Below, in pieces: positions 1 to 6,332 of a DNA stretch of 6,332 bases. The DNA comes from Ignavibacteria bacterium (lineage in GTDB: Bacteria; Bacteroidota; Ignavibacteria; Tepidaquicellales; OLB5). A program made the translations under genes and the position numbers. The stretch is taken from positions 1 to 6,332 of the forward strand of contig JAOADS010000123.1 in NCBI GenBank assembly GCA_026417195.1, given 5' to 3'. The notes beneath the pieces were generated by a model. That model saw nothing but the letters and a program-made list of their open reading frames with translations. It was not told the origin of the DNA and made no database searches. How positions within the stretch are numbered: position 1 is the first letter of the stretch; the number at the start of each line of letters is the position of its first letter.

Positions 1-370
1 GTTCTTCTTCGACCAATAAATCGATTTCTGGGACTTTTCCGAGCTGTGATATTTTCTTTGTTTTCTTTGTTTTCTTTACAGAATCTTTAATTATTTTATA
101 ATATTTGTCCGTTAATATTCCCTTCCTTTTACTGAACTCATTATAATGCATTTTCAGGAAATCACTGTATGTAAGGAACGCATCCAGCTGCATCCTTGGA
201 ATTCCGTTAATTACTGGATACATCCATCCGCAGGGAGAAAGTAAAACACCATTCCTACATTCTTCCACCTGAATTCCTTCATATGCTTTTAGGAAATTCT
301 CAAACGTGATTAATTCAAGTTCTTTTCTGTTTACAGGACAACAAAGTTTTTCAAGCAATTTTAGCTGCAT
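1..370 (-). CDS. Trm112-like domain protein, probable SAM-dependent methyltransferase N-terminus (partial)
   Basis: An open frame of 123 complete codons starts at the ATG at 370-368 and runs off the left edge, so the C-terminus is missing. There is no alternative standard start between this ATG and the in-frame TAA upstream. The N-terminus resembles a Trm112-type zinc ribbon: LCCPVNRKELEL (residues 9-20), then a second half with PCGWMYPVINGIP (46-58), matching the family pattern CPxC...CxxCGxxYPIxxGIP. Only C11 and C47 of the four usual cysteine ligands are in place; the others read N14 and L44, with extra cysteines at 10 and 38, so zinc binding is doubtful. Degenerate versions of this domain commonly precede class I methyltransferase domains in bacteria. 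Residues 61-97 are charged and probably helical, followed by a lysine-rich KKTKKTKK tract (99-106). No SAM-binding motif is visible yet, so the methyltransferase call rests on the domain pairing. It has its own candidate promoter upstream. Confidence 0.72.
   Translation of the reverse strand, partial: MQLKLLEKLCCPVNRKELELITFENFLKAYEGIQVEECRNGVLLSPCGWMYPVINGIPRMQLDAFLTYSDFLKMHYNEFSKRKGILTDKYYKIIKDSVKKTKKTKKISQLGKVPEIDLLVEEE
52..78. repeat. Three tandem copies of a 9-bp unit inside the partial left-edge gene
   Basis: On the plus strand the unit TTTTCTTTG occurs at 52-60 and 61-69, and a third copy at 70-78 differs only in its last base (TTTTCTTTA). On the coding (minus) strand it encodes the repeated Lys-Lys-Thr tract of the Trm112-like protein, residues 99-106. 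Because the unit is a multiple of three, gain or loss of a copy would keep the frame and only change the length of a basic linker. Confidence 0.85.
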
Positions 371-551
371 GGATCTGATTATCTTGTTATAAGAAGTCTG
401 TACGGAATTACTTTCTTAAAGACAGGAGTCAAACATAACCAATCATTTAAAGTGTTTCAAGTCTTTTTTCTGATTTAGGTGGTTCAATATGAAAAGACTC
501 TGATGATAAAAAGGCTGTGTTATATATTCAGTCTTTGAAAAGATCCGTTGA
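371..551. other. Non-coding gap between the methyltransferase and the Trm112-like gene
   Basis: These 181 bp separate the stop of the upstream methyltransferase from the start of the left-edge gene and contain no supportable coding frame. They hold the candidate promoter at 432-460. They also hold three copies of the motif AAAGACT: at 493-499 on the plus strand, and at 460-466 and 530-536 on the minus strand. The copies are spaced so that the middle one could pair with either neighbour. No strong GC-rich hairpin with a T-run is present, so where the upstream operon terminates is unclear. Confidence 0.7.
432..460 (-). promoter_or_regulatory. Candidate promoter for the Trm112-like gene
   Basis: Read on the minus strand, TTGAAA (460-455) is followed after exactly 17 bases by TATGTT (437-432). 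This is five of six and four of six matches to the sigma-70 consensus with ideal spacing. The same place also fits the Bacteroidota-type promoter: TATGTTTG (437-430) matches the TAnnTTTG -7 element, with TTG 20 bases upstream. A start site near 425 would give a leader of roughly 55 bases before the ATG at 370. AT-rich DNA produces such matches by chance, but the position in the only sizeable gap of the window supports it. Confidence 0.42.
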
Positions 552-1274
552 TTAAATCCTGCCAGACTTCTTAGTCATAAGCACAAAAATTGCCGAATCT
601 CTTTCCTTCACTCTCTCAGGAGTAATTAAATCTTCCAACATCATTTTAAACTGATAAATAAAGGAAACAGGTAGCAATAAAATTTTCGCGATGCCTCCGA
701 AGTTATTGGCAGAGGACGTATAAAAGTTCAAACGTAACTGTGACGTAAGAGCAAGCTGACCCAAAACAGGTTTGATCTTTATTATTTCAAAGTTATGCTT
801 TTCCATAAGCAACTCAAGTCCTTTCCTAGTCCATCTGTAATAATCATAAGGACTTGCATGATACTGCCATGTACCGTGTGTGGATAAAAGGAGTATCCCA
901 TCGGGTTTCAGAAGTCTGTAACATTCATTCATGTAATGTTCAACGTCCTGAACATGTTCGAGAACCTGTGAAGAAATTATAACATCAAATCTGTCATTTT
1001 CAAATGGCAGTTTCTCGCCCGGGGAAAAGGTTACATCTGAATTTAAGTTACTCTCAAGGTCAGCACCTATATATTCTGCAATACCATCACCGAAAAGATG
1101 TTTGTATGGTTTTATTCCGCAACCGTAATCAAGAACAGAACATTTATTTTTTTCATTCAATAATTCAGCAATGAATTCCTCATAGGTTTTCCTTAGTTTC
1201 ACGTTCAGGTAATGACAGGGATCCCAGACTGGCGGATAAACCTGTTGTTTAATTTTCTTTTCTATCTCTTTCAT
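552..1274 (-). CDS. Class I SAM-dependent methyltransferase of a polysaccharide cluster
   Basis: A complete 240-residue soluble protein with the Rossmann-type methyltransferase core. Motif I is VLDYGCG (47-53). The acidic residue at the end of strand 2, in IGADLE, is D72 and would bind the ribose of SAM. The stretch PFENDRFDVIISSQVLEHV (90-108) is the typical motif around strand 4, and LLKPDGILLLSTHG (121-134) is the strand 5 region. The later SPYDYYRWT segment (141-149) is common in methyltransferases of O-antigen and capsule loci. The substrate cannot be read from the sequence; a glycan or lipid-linked sugar is inferred from the neighbours. The ATG lies inside the end of the flippase gene (26-bp overlap, different frame), with no clear Shine-Dalgarno sequence, which points to translational coupling. 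It ends with TAA and is the last gene of the tightly packed set. Confidence 0.88.
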   Translation of the reverse strand: MKEIEKKIKQQVYPPVWDPCHYLNVKLRKTYEEFIAELLNEKNKCSVLDYGCGIKPYKHLFGDGIAEYIGADLESNLNSDVTFSPGEKLPFENDRFDVIISSQVLEHVQDVEHYMNECYRLLKPDGILLLSTHGTWQYHASPYDYYRWTRKGLELLMEKHNFEIIKIKPVLGQLALTSQLRLNFYTSSANNFGGIAKILLLPVSFIYQFKMMLEDLITPERVKERDSAIFVLMTKKSGRI

Positions 1275-2745
1275 TTCTGGAGCTTATTTTTGAAGAGTAT
1301 TTTTTTACAAATCCTATGAATGCTTTGATCTCTATCTCCTCATAAAACTTTAATAAGAAAAGTATAACAGGAAATAATCCAAGTGCAAGGAACTTTAATA
1401 ATATCTCAATCATCCTCGACTCAAATCTGAAAATAAAAAAAGGAGTAACTAAGAGTAAATATGTAAATACCATCATAATAATCTTAATCCATTCATATCT
1501 GAAGTGATAGTTTTTCCTCGAGAATATATATGTCGAAAGGGCAAGTATGATAAATGATGTAACTATTGAAATACAGGCACCGTAGACTCCGAAAAGTGGT
1601 ATAAGGAGAATATTCATGGCAAAGTTAGTTGCTACTGCTATAGTGTAACAAAAAAGTACATAACCGGTCTTCTTTGTTACATAGAAACTAAATATTCCTA
1701 TAGTCTGTATTGCGTAAAAAGGAGTTGAAAGCAAAATCCAGGGAACATATTCTGATGCGGCCCAGTAATCAGTCCTTAATGTGAAAATCTTGATGAAGTG
1801 AGGTGTGAAAAGTGCTACTGCAGCAGAGAAATATATCATAACAAAAAAAACATATGTAACATTTTTAGTAAAAAATCTTTTTGCATTATCATCATTTAAC
1901 TTTTTCCAAGAAATTACACTAAATGCCAGAGAATATGGAGATATAAGTAAAAAATTTACTATTCCGGTTATATTAAATGCCAGTCCGTAGATCCCTACAT
2001 TAGATGTATCAGTTAATTTCCCGAGTATATATCTGTCCTGCTGATTGAGAAGAGTTCCGAGAAGACTTGCCAGCATAATCGGGAATGAATATTTTATCAG
2101 TTCCTTCAGGTTTTCTGAGTCAAATCCTAGCTTGATTCTTTTAAGTATATATGGTAAGAGAATCACTAAACCTGTTAGTGGTGCAAAGAACTTTGCGAGA
2201 AATATACCTCCTAATTTATCTTGGAAGGAATATAATGCATAAATCTGAAATGTGAGAGAAAGTAAAGTTATTATGATAGCCAGTAATGTATAAAGTTTTG
2301 CTTTCTCTTCTATTCTGATAACTAGAAAAACAACAAATGAAAGTGCTTCTATTAGTGCGATCAAACCCGCATAGAGTAAAAGATACGAAAGTTCCAAACG
2401 TCCGTATATAATGTAACCAAGTGGTGACTGAAATAAATACAATAAACCAATACAAAAAAGATTAAATAACAAAATGAATAAAAAAACAGAAAAAAGGAAT
2501 TTTTTTCTTTTTTCATAATCTTCAATAAGCGTGTACCATCTTACGATTCCGGACTCAAGTCCAAAGAGAAATATAGCCCAGAATATCTGCCAGAGACTTT
2601 CGGTTAAGACAAGATATCCGTAAGAGCTGATATCAAGTTTAAGGGATATAAAAGGAAGAAGTATGAAACCAGCCAGTTTCGTTGACAATCTGCTTAATCC
2701 GTAAACAGCTGATTGCCTTAGGGTATGTTTTATGTCCTTAAGCAA
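1249..2745 (-). CDS. Wzx-like oligosaccharide flippase (MOP superfamily)
   Basis: A 498-residue, strongly hydrophobic protein with roughly 12-14 membrane segments across its length. This is the usual size and topology of polysaccharide exporters of the MATE/MOP superfamily, which flip undecaprenyl-linked oligosaccharides to the outer face of the inner membrane. Family-like features are the N-terminal amphipathic start followed by SAVYGLSRLSTKLAGFILLP (12-31), the central LLNQQDRYILGKLTD (232-246) leading into VGIYGLAFNI (250-259), and IPLFGVYGACIS (382-393). The start is a TTG at 2745-2743, directly after the TAG of the YfhO gene and in the same frame. The first ATG codon is only at residue 224, far inside the protein, and residues encoded from the TTG already match the family N-terminus, so TTG is preferred. 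The nearest purine-rich AAAGGA lies about 19 bases upstream, too far for a normal ribosome site, so reinitiation after the upstream stop is likely. The C-terminal tail (about 470-498) is polar and cytoplasmic. The repeat unit it exports is unknown. Confidence 0.88.
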   Translation of the reverse strand: MLKDIKHTLRQSAVYGLSRLSTKLAGFILLPFISLKLDISSYGYLVLTESLWQIFWAIFLFGLESGIVRWYTLIEDYEKRKKFLFSVFLFILLFNLFCIGLLYLFQSPLGYIIYGRLELSYLLLYAGLIALIEALSFVVFLVIRIEEKAKLYTLLAIIITLLSLTFQIYALYSFQDKLGGIFLAKFFAPLTGLVILLPYILKRIKLGFDSENLKELIKYSFPIMLASLLGTLLNQQDRYILGKLTDTSNVGIYGLAFNITGIVNFLLISPYSLAFSVISWKKLNDDNAKRFFTKNVTYVFFVMIYFSAAVALFTPHFIKIFTLRTDYWAASEYVPWILLSTPFYAIQTIGIFSFYVTKKTGYVLFCYTIAVATNFAMNILLIPLFGVYGACISIVTSFIILALSTYIFSRKNYHFRYEWIKIIMMVFTYLLLVTPFFIFRFESRMIEILLKFLALGLFPVILFLLKFYEEIEIKAFIGFVKKYSSKISSRNERDRKEN

Positions 2746-2748
2746 CTA
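2743..2748 (-). other. Abutting TAG stop and TTG start, same frame
   Basis: On the minus strand the YfhO gene ends in TAG (2748-2746) and the next codon, in the same frame, is TTG (2745-2743), the probable start of the flippase. No base separates the two genes and no ATG is available nearby. This is visible directly in the sequence; that ribosomes terminate and restart here is inferred. Confidence 0.75.
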
Positions 2749-5319
2749 ATTATTTACGGAGGATTCCTTTCTTTTTATCAGCCATAAAAGAGCTGATCCC
2801 AGAAAAACAATCAGCATAAAAACATTAGTACCAAGTGTTATCATTCTGCCGGTCTCATAAGTTGATGACTCATATTTCAACTCAATTTTATGTTTACCCT
2901 GAGGAACTATTATACCTCTGTAAAGATAGTTAGTCTTAAAAATTTCAGTTTCATTACCATCTATGTATGCCTTCCAGCCCGGGGGATAGAAAGTTTCACT
3001 AATGAAGAGAAAATTATTACCTGAAGCATTCACTTCTATAGTAATATTGTGTATTCCGTAAGAGATTATTTCAGCTTTCACTGTGCTGTCCGGTGGGTTT
3101 ATACTCACAGGCAGAGGTTTTTCTGTAAACGCAGTTTCACTTAGATTAACTTCCCTGTTTTTAATTGAATTCAGTATTCCAAGTCCGTCTGAAGTTCTCA
3201 CCTCTTTGACGAAAAATGCTTTCGGCTTATAGTTTTTATTAAGGAAAACATATTTGCTTCCTTTAAACACCTGTGTTAATGCTGTATCTGAATAAGCTTC
3301 GTTTGAAATTATATATTTTACGTTTGTGATATCCCATGCATTTGGATTTGAAATGTTCACAACATCATCAAAATCCTGATAGATCCTCATCTTTGCTCCC
3401 TGATATCCGTAAAGGTTCTGGAGTCTCCAATATGCTAAGGTATTTTCCCTTACCGGCTGTCCGTTCTGCAGATTAAGGACTCTGTAACGGTAAGTTTCAG
3501 GGTCGTTTTTAAGAATCCACTCTGCCCAGTCGGGAGTCTTCAGGTAAGTTTCCATATCAGTTTTATTATCCCAGTGAAGGGTTTTTAAATCAATATGCCA
3601 GAGATCTGTAATCATCAGTAAAACAAGTCCTGCAACCATGTACAAATATTTCAAAGAACCTTTTACATACAGGTAGCATAATCCGTATGATGCAAGCAGT
3701 AAAAGACCTATTACAAGCATCTCAGATTTAACATTTGAATATGCTATTTCAGACACCTGCTCAAGATATTGCCTTATCTGCTGAGGATTAGCTCCCTGTT
3801 GTGATATTTTTTCAGCAAGAGGGCTGGACATTACCTGAGATTCATAAAATGAGTCGAAGCCGATCACTGAAATCAGGACCGGGAAAGCAAGTATGCTGAA
3901 CATATATTTCGCTGATGAGAGAAATTTCTGAGATGAAATTCTGTCCCGACCTATTTCAAATATTGATTTAATTCCATATCCTGCAAGTATAGCAAATGAA
4001 ACGTTGATCAAAATATGTATCATAACCGGGGCACGGAAACTTGAGAAGAAAGGAGCATAGTAATAAAACAAATCATATAACACCGGGAAAGTTCTGCCAA
4101 ATGAAATAATTAAAGCAAGGAATGAAATTACTGTCAGAGCCTGTACCAGAACGTTTTTCCTGAAGTTGTAGTAAATTCCGATTAAACCAAGCAAAAGAGT
4201 AATTACTCCGAAATACATTGGTGAGGTTGTAAAGGGCATCTGTCCCCAGTATGTATTCATTCTCTGTCCCTTGTATTCAACATCTCCGAAACCTGCCCAG
4301 TAAGGAATGAAAAATGTTAAAACCTCTGCAGGTGAAAATGACCAGTTAGTGGCATATTCATAGTCAAGAGGTTCTGTCTTTGCTTTACTCTCGGCAGATG
4401 CAGTTATAGCAGGCTGTCCCCTGATTGAATATTTATTGTATTCCCTGACGGAAAGATATGAGTCTGAATACATCAGAGCTGAGATGATAACGCAAACGAT
4501 GAATATTCCTAAAGTTTTTAACGAAGCCGGAACATCCGTCTTTTTGATGAAATTGTATATTAACCTGTAAAGGAGATAAAATCCTGAAGCAAGGAAAAAG
4601 TAATAAAGCATCTGTATGTGATTTGAACTCATCTGAACATGAAGTGAGAATACCAGAGCACAGAAAATCAGGAGAGGATAAAAGATGCGGCGTTTTTCAG
4701 TTTCTTTGTTAGCAAAGTAATCATATATCTTATCTATACACAGAAGCACATATGGAAAACTCATAATTGCTATCATCTTACTGTTATGACCAACTATAAT
4801 AAGCTGAATAACTGGTGTCATAAAAACAGCTGCTAAAGAGCAGTAAAATGCTATGAGCCTGTCACGGAAGCGGTAATTAGCATAGAAATAAATTCCGAAG
4901 GCAAATACAACGTAAAAGAAAACCACATGCCATACACTTGTATTGCCTCCTATTAAGTATATTGCATTTCTTGCATACATATAGATTGCATAGGCTATGT
5001 CATATGTTCTCTCCTGATGAGGCACAAGGGCTGCAAAGCTTGGCATACCACTGAAGATGTAGGGTACCCACTGAGCATATATACCAGCCTTCGATGCGTC
5101 TTCAAGGAAGGTGTTGAAGCTTGCTGATGCTAAATTATCTGCAGATGAAAAAACCTTGCCGCCGAATATCCCGTCTCTGAAGAAAACAAGAAGCAACAGG
5201 AGAATTATAAAAAGCAAAATAGGAGTACGATATTTCTCTTCTATAGGTATCGCCTCACTGGTGGCTCTGGCAAGTTTAGTTTCTGATTTCCCTTTTATTT
5301 GTGTTTTTACTTTTGGCAT
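2746..5319 (-). CDS. YfhO-family polytopic membrane protein, probable GT-C type glycosyltransferase
   Basis: An 857-residue protein with a short basic cytoplasmic N-terminus, a first membrane helix at about 32-47, some 13-15 helices in total, a large non-membrane region (about 573-825) and one last helix (about 827-848). Family marks are FSSADNL with D61 after helix 1 (a candidate GT-C catalytic acid), SGMPSFA (90-96), SSNHIQMLYY (231-240), SPAEVLTFFIPYW (329-341), FSSFRAPV (425-432), and the hallmark C-terminal YPPGWKAYIDGNE (778-790) with LYRGIIVPQGKHKIELKY (799-816). In Bacillus subtilis, YfhO works in glycosylation of lipoteichoic acid with sugar from a lipid carrier. In Gram-negative relatives its role is unsettled, and transfer of a sugar to a surface glycan on the outer membrane face is inferred here. 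The gene starts with ATG 24 bp after the epimerase and ends in TAG against the flippase start, so it is probably co-transcribed and coupled. Confidence 0.87.
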   Translation of the reverse strand: MPKVKTQIKGKSETKLARATSEAIPIEEKYRTPILLFIILLLLLVFFRDGIFGGKVFSSADNLASASFNTFLEDASKAGIYAQWVPYIFSGMPSFAALVPHQERTYDIAYAIYMYARNAIYLIGGNTSVWHVVFFYVVFAFGIYFYANYRFRDRLIAFYCSLAAVFMTPVIQLIIVGHNSKMIAIMSFPYVLLCIDKIYDYFANKETEKRRIFYPLLIFCALVFSLHVQMSSNHIQMLYYFFLASGFYLLYRLIYNFIKKTDVPASLKTLGIFIVCVIISALMYSDSYLSVREYNKYSIRGQPAITASAESKAKTEPLDYEYATNWSFSPAEVLTFFIPYWAGFGDVEYKGQRMNTYWGQMPFTTSPMYFGVITLLLGLIGIYYNFRKNVLVQALTVISFLALIISFGRTFPVLYDLFYYYAPFFSSFRAPVMIHILINVSFAILAGYGIKSIFEIGRDRISSQKFLSSAKYMFSILAFPVLISVIGFDSFYESQVMSSPLAEKISQQGANPQQIRQYLEQVSEIAYSNVKSEMLVIGLLLLASYGLCYLYVKGSLKYLYMVAGLVLLMITDLWHIDLKTLHWDNKTDMETYLKTPDWAEWILKNDPETYRYRVLNLQNGQPVRENTLAYWRLQNLYGYQGAKMRIYQDFDDVVNISNPNAWDITNVKYIISNEAYSDTALTQVFKGSKYVFLNKNYKPKAFFVKEVRTSDGLGILNSIKNREVNLSETAFTEKPLPVSINPPDSTVKAEIISYGIHNITIEVNASGNNFLFISETFYPPGWKAYIDGNETEIFKTNYLYRGIIVPQGKHKIELKYESSTYETGRMITLGTNVFMLIVFLGSALLWLIKRKESSVNN

Positions 5320-5343
5320 TCCGTAAAGTTATTAAAATCTGAT

Positions 5344-6332
5344 TTATAAAAACAGTTTTTTTATTATACCAGCTATTCTCTGAGACGCTTTACCGTCCCA
5401 GTATTCAGGTATCTTCCCTTTCTTGTAATTCCCCTCTGTAATTTTCTCAGCAGTCCTGAGCAGTTTGTTCATATCAAGCCCGACGAGGTGATTTGTTCCT
5501 CGGGTTATCGTTACAGGATGTTCTGTTGTTTCTCTTACTGTTATACATGGAGTCTTCAGTACAGTGCTTTCAGCCTGTATCCCTCCGGAATCAGTTACTA
5601 CAAACATTGCTCCTTCAATCAGAGATATACTTTCCAGATATCCGAGTGGATCAGTTATAATAAATGATCCCTTATCGAAAATCTTCCTCATAGCGAAAGT
5701 ATCTATATTTTTCTGAGTCCTGGGATGTGAGGGGAAAATAACTGGAACGGAATTTGATATATCTTTCATCGCAAGCAGTATCTTTCTGAGGTTTTCATGA
5801 GAATCAACATTTGACGGTCTGTGAAGGGTAAGCAGTGCAAATTTTTTTCTTTTCAGTCCGAATTTTCTGTATGCTTTGAGTTGCAAAGATTTTCTCTTGA
5901 ATTTCATCAATGTATCAATCATAACATTTCCGGTAAAAAATATTTTTGATTTGGGAATACCTTCCTTTATGAGATTATCATTACAATCCTTTGATATGGT
6001 GAAAAGGTAATCAGATAATCTATCTGTTACTATACGGTTTATTTCCTCCGGCATAGACATATCTCCGGAGCGGTGTCCGGCCTCAACGTGAGCAAGTTTT
6101 ATACCAAGCTTTGATGCAACTAGAGAAGCTGCTAAAGTGGAGTTAACGTCACCTACAACAACAATAAGCTGAGGTTTTATTTTCATAACTTCCTTCTCTA
6201 AAGATATCATTATTTTCCCTGTCTGTTCTCCCTGTAAACCTGAACCTATACCAAGATAAACGTCCGGTTCCCTGATATTCAGTTGTTTAAAAAACAGTTC
6301 ATTCATTTTATAGTCATAGTGCTGTCCTGTAT
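5344..6332 (-). CDS. wecB: UDP-N-acetylglucosamine 2-epimerase, non-hydrolysing (partial, N-terminus off the window)
   Basis: Interconverts UDP-GlcNAc and UDP-ManNAc in the cytoplasm, supplying ManNAc-type sugars for surface polysaccharides. The frame stays open to the right edge: before the Met at 6306 it reads TGQHYDYK, which is the conserved TGQHYD block of the family, so that Met is internal. About 25-40 residues are probably missing at the N-terminus. Counting from the internal Met, conserved features are VVVGDVNSTLA (D53), HVEAGHR (E75), MPEEINR (E87/E88), LLTLHRPSN (H162), FPSHPRT (191-197) and TDSGGIQAE (238-246). The acids and histidine correspond by motif to the catalytic D95, E117, E131 and H213 of the Escherichia coli enzyme. 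The segment LTLHRPSN replaces the TGHRRE form of that enzyme while keeping the histidine, so this is a different branch of the family. It stops with TAA 24 bp before the YfhO gene. Confidence 0.93.
   Translation of the reverse strand, partial: TGQHYDYKMNELFFKQLNIREPDVYLGIGSGLQGEQTGKIMISLEKEVMKIKPQLIVVVGDVNSTLAASLVASKLGIKLAHVEAGHRSGDMSMPEEINRIVTDRLSDYLFTISKDCNDNLIKEGIPKSKIFFTGNVMIDTLMKFKRKSLQLKAYRKFGLKRKKFALLTLHRPSNVDSHENLRKILLAMKDISNSVPVIFPSHPRTQKNIDTFAMRKIFDKGSFIITDPLGYLESISLIEGAMFVVTDSGGIQAESTVLKTPCITVRETTEHPVTITRGTNHLVGLDMNKLLRTAEKITEGNYKKGKIPEYWDGKASQRIAGIIKKLFL

Noticed and set aside
493..536. Rho-independent terminator downstream of the methyltransferase gene
   Set aside because: The stem is 7 bp with only two G-C pairs and a loop of about 30 bases, and the T-run after it is short. 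It does not meet the usual standard, so it is reported only as a possible alternative structure.
1805..1990. Short plus-strand open frame
   Set aside because: It lies wholly antisense within the flippase gene, shows no recognisable domain and is best explained as a shadow frame.
2045..2455. Short open frames on both strands (2045-2242 plus, 2216-2455 minus)
   Set aside because: Both sit inside the intact flippase gene in other frames. There is no sign of a frameshift, and the flippase frame is continuous with family motifs throughout.
2746..2748. TAG reassigned to an amino acid (alternative code) joining the YfhO protein and flippase
   Set aside because: The other genes with visible ends use TAA and none contains an internal TAG. 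The YfhO protein ends naturally just after its last helix, and the flippase begins with a family-like N-terminus, so an ordinary stop is simpler.
5111..5326. Plus-strand open frame opposite the YfhO start
   Set aside because: It is antisense to the N-terminal coding region of the YfhO protein, and its hydrophobic or basic stretches mirror that gene; there is no independent support.
6304..6306. ATG at 6306 as the epimerase start
   Set aside because: The frame continues upstream with TGQHYDYK, a conserved internal block of the family, so this Met is internal and the gene continues past the window edge.

Overview
The window carries five genes, all read from the minus strand. They look like part of a surface-polysaccharide or glycoconjugate biosynthesis locus. 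The DNA is AT-rich. The readable starts lack a convincing, well-placed Shine-Dalgarno sequence, and a large YfhO-type membrane protein sits in the gene cluster. Together these suggest a bacterium of the Bacteroidota/Ignavibacteriota/Chlorobi group. That placement is an inference from gene style; no marker gene is present.

In transcription order (right to left), the window opens inside a non-hydrolysing UDP-GlcNAc 2-epimerase (WecB-type, 5344-6332), whose N-terminus lies beyond the right edge. After 24 bp comes an 857-residue YfhO-family polytopic membrane protein (2746-5319), a probable GT-C type glycosyltransferase. It stops at a TAG that directly abuts a TTG, the most likely start of a 498-residue Wzx-like flippase (1249-2745) in the same frame. 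The flippase overlaps the next gene by 26 bp. That gene encodes a 240-residue class I SAM-dependent methyltransferase (552-1274). The tight packing argues for a single transcript covering these four genes.

A 181-bp non-coding gap follows (371-551). It holds a plausible promoter (432-460, minus strand) and three copies of a 7-bp motif that could form alternative weak hairpins. Beyond it, a fifth gene (1-370, minus strand) starts and runs off the left edge. Its visible 123 residues begin with a degenerate Trm112-like zinc-ribbon domain of the kind found ahead of some bacterial SAM-dependent methyltransferases.

Working model, inferred: the epimerase supplies UDP-ManNAc (or interconverts it with UDP-GlcNAc), the flippase exports a lipid-linked glycan, the YfhO protein transfers sugar on the outer face of the membrane, and one or two methyltransferases modify the glycan or its carrier. 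No tRNA, rRNA, CRISPR array, insertion sequence or phage feature was seen. The families are known. The least ordinary points are the in-frame TAG/TTG junction, the YfhO protein placed between an epimerase and a flippase, and the small structured gap.
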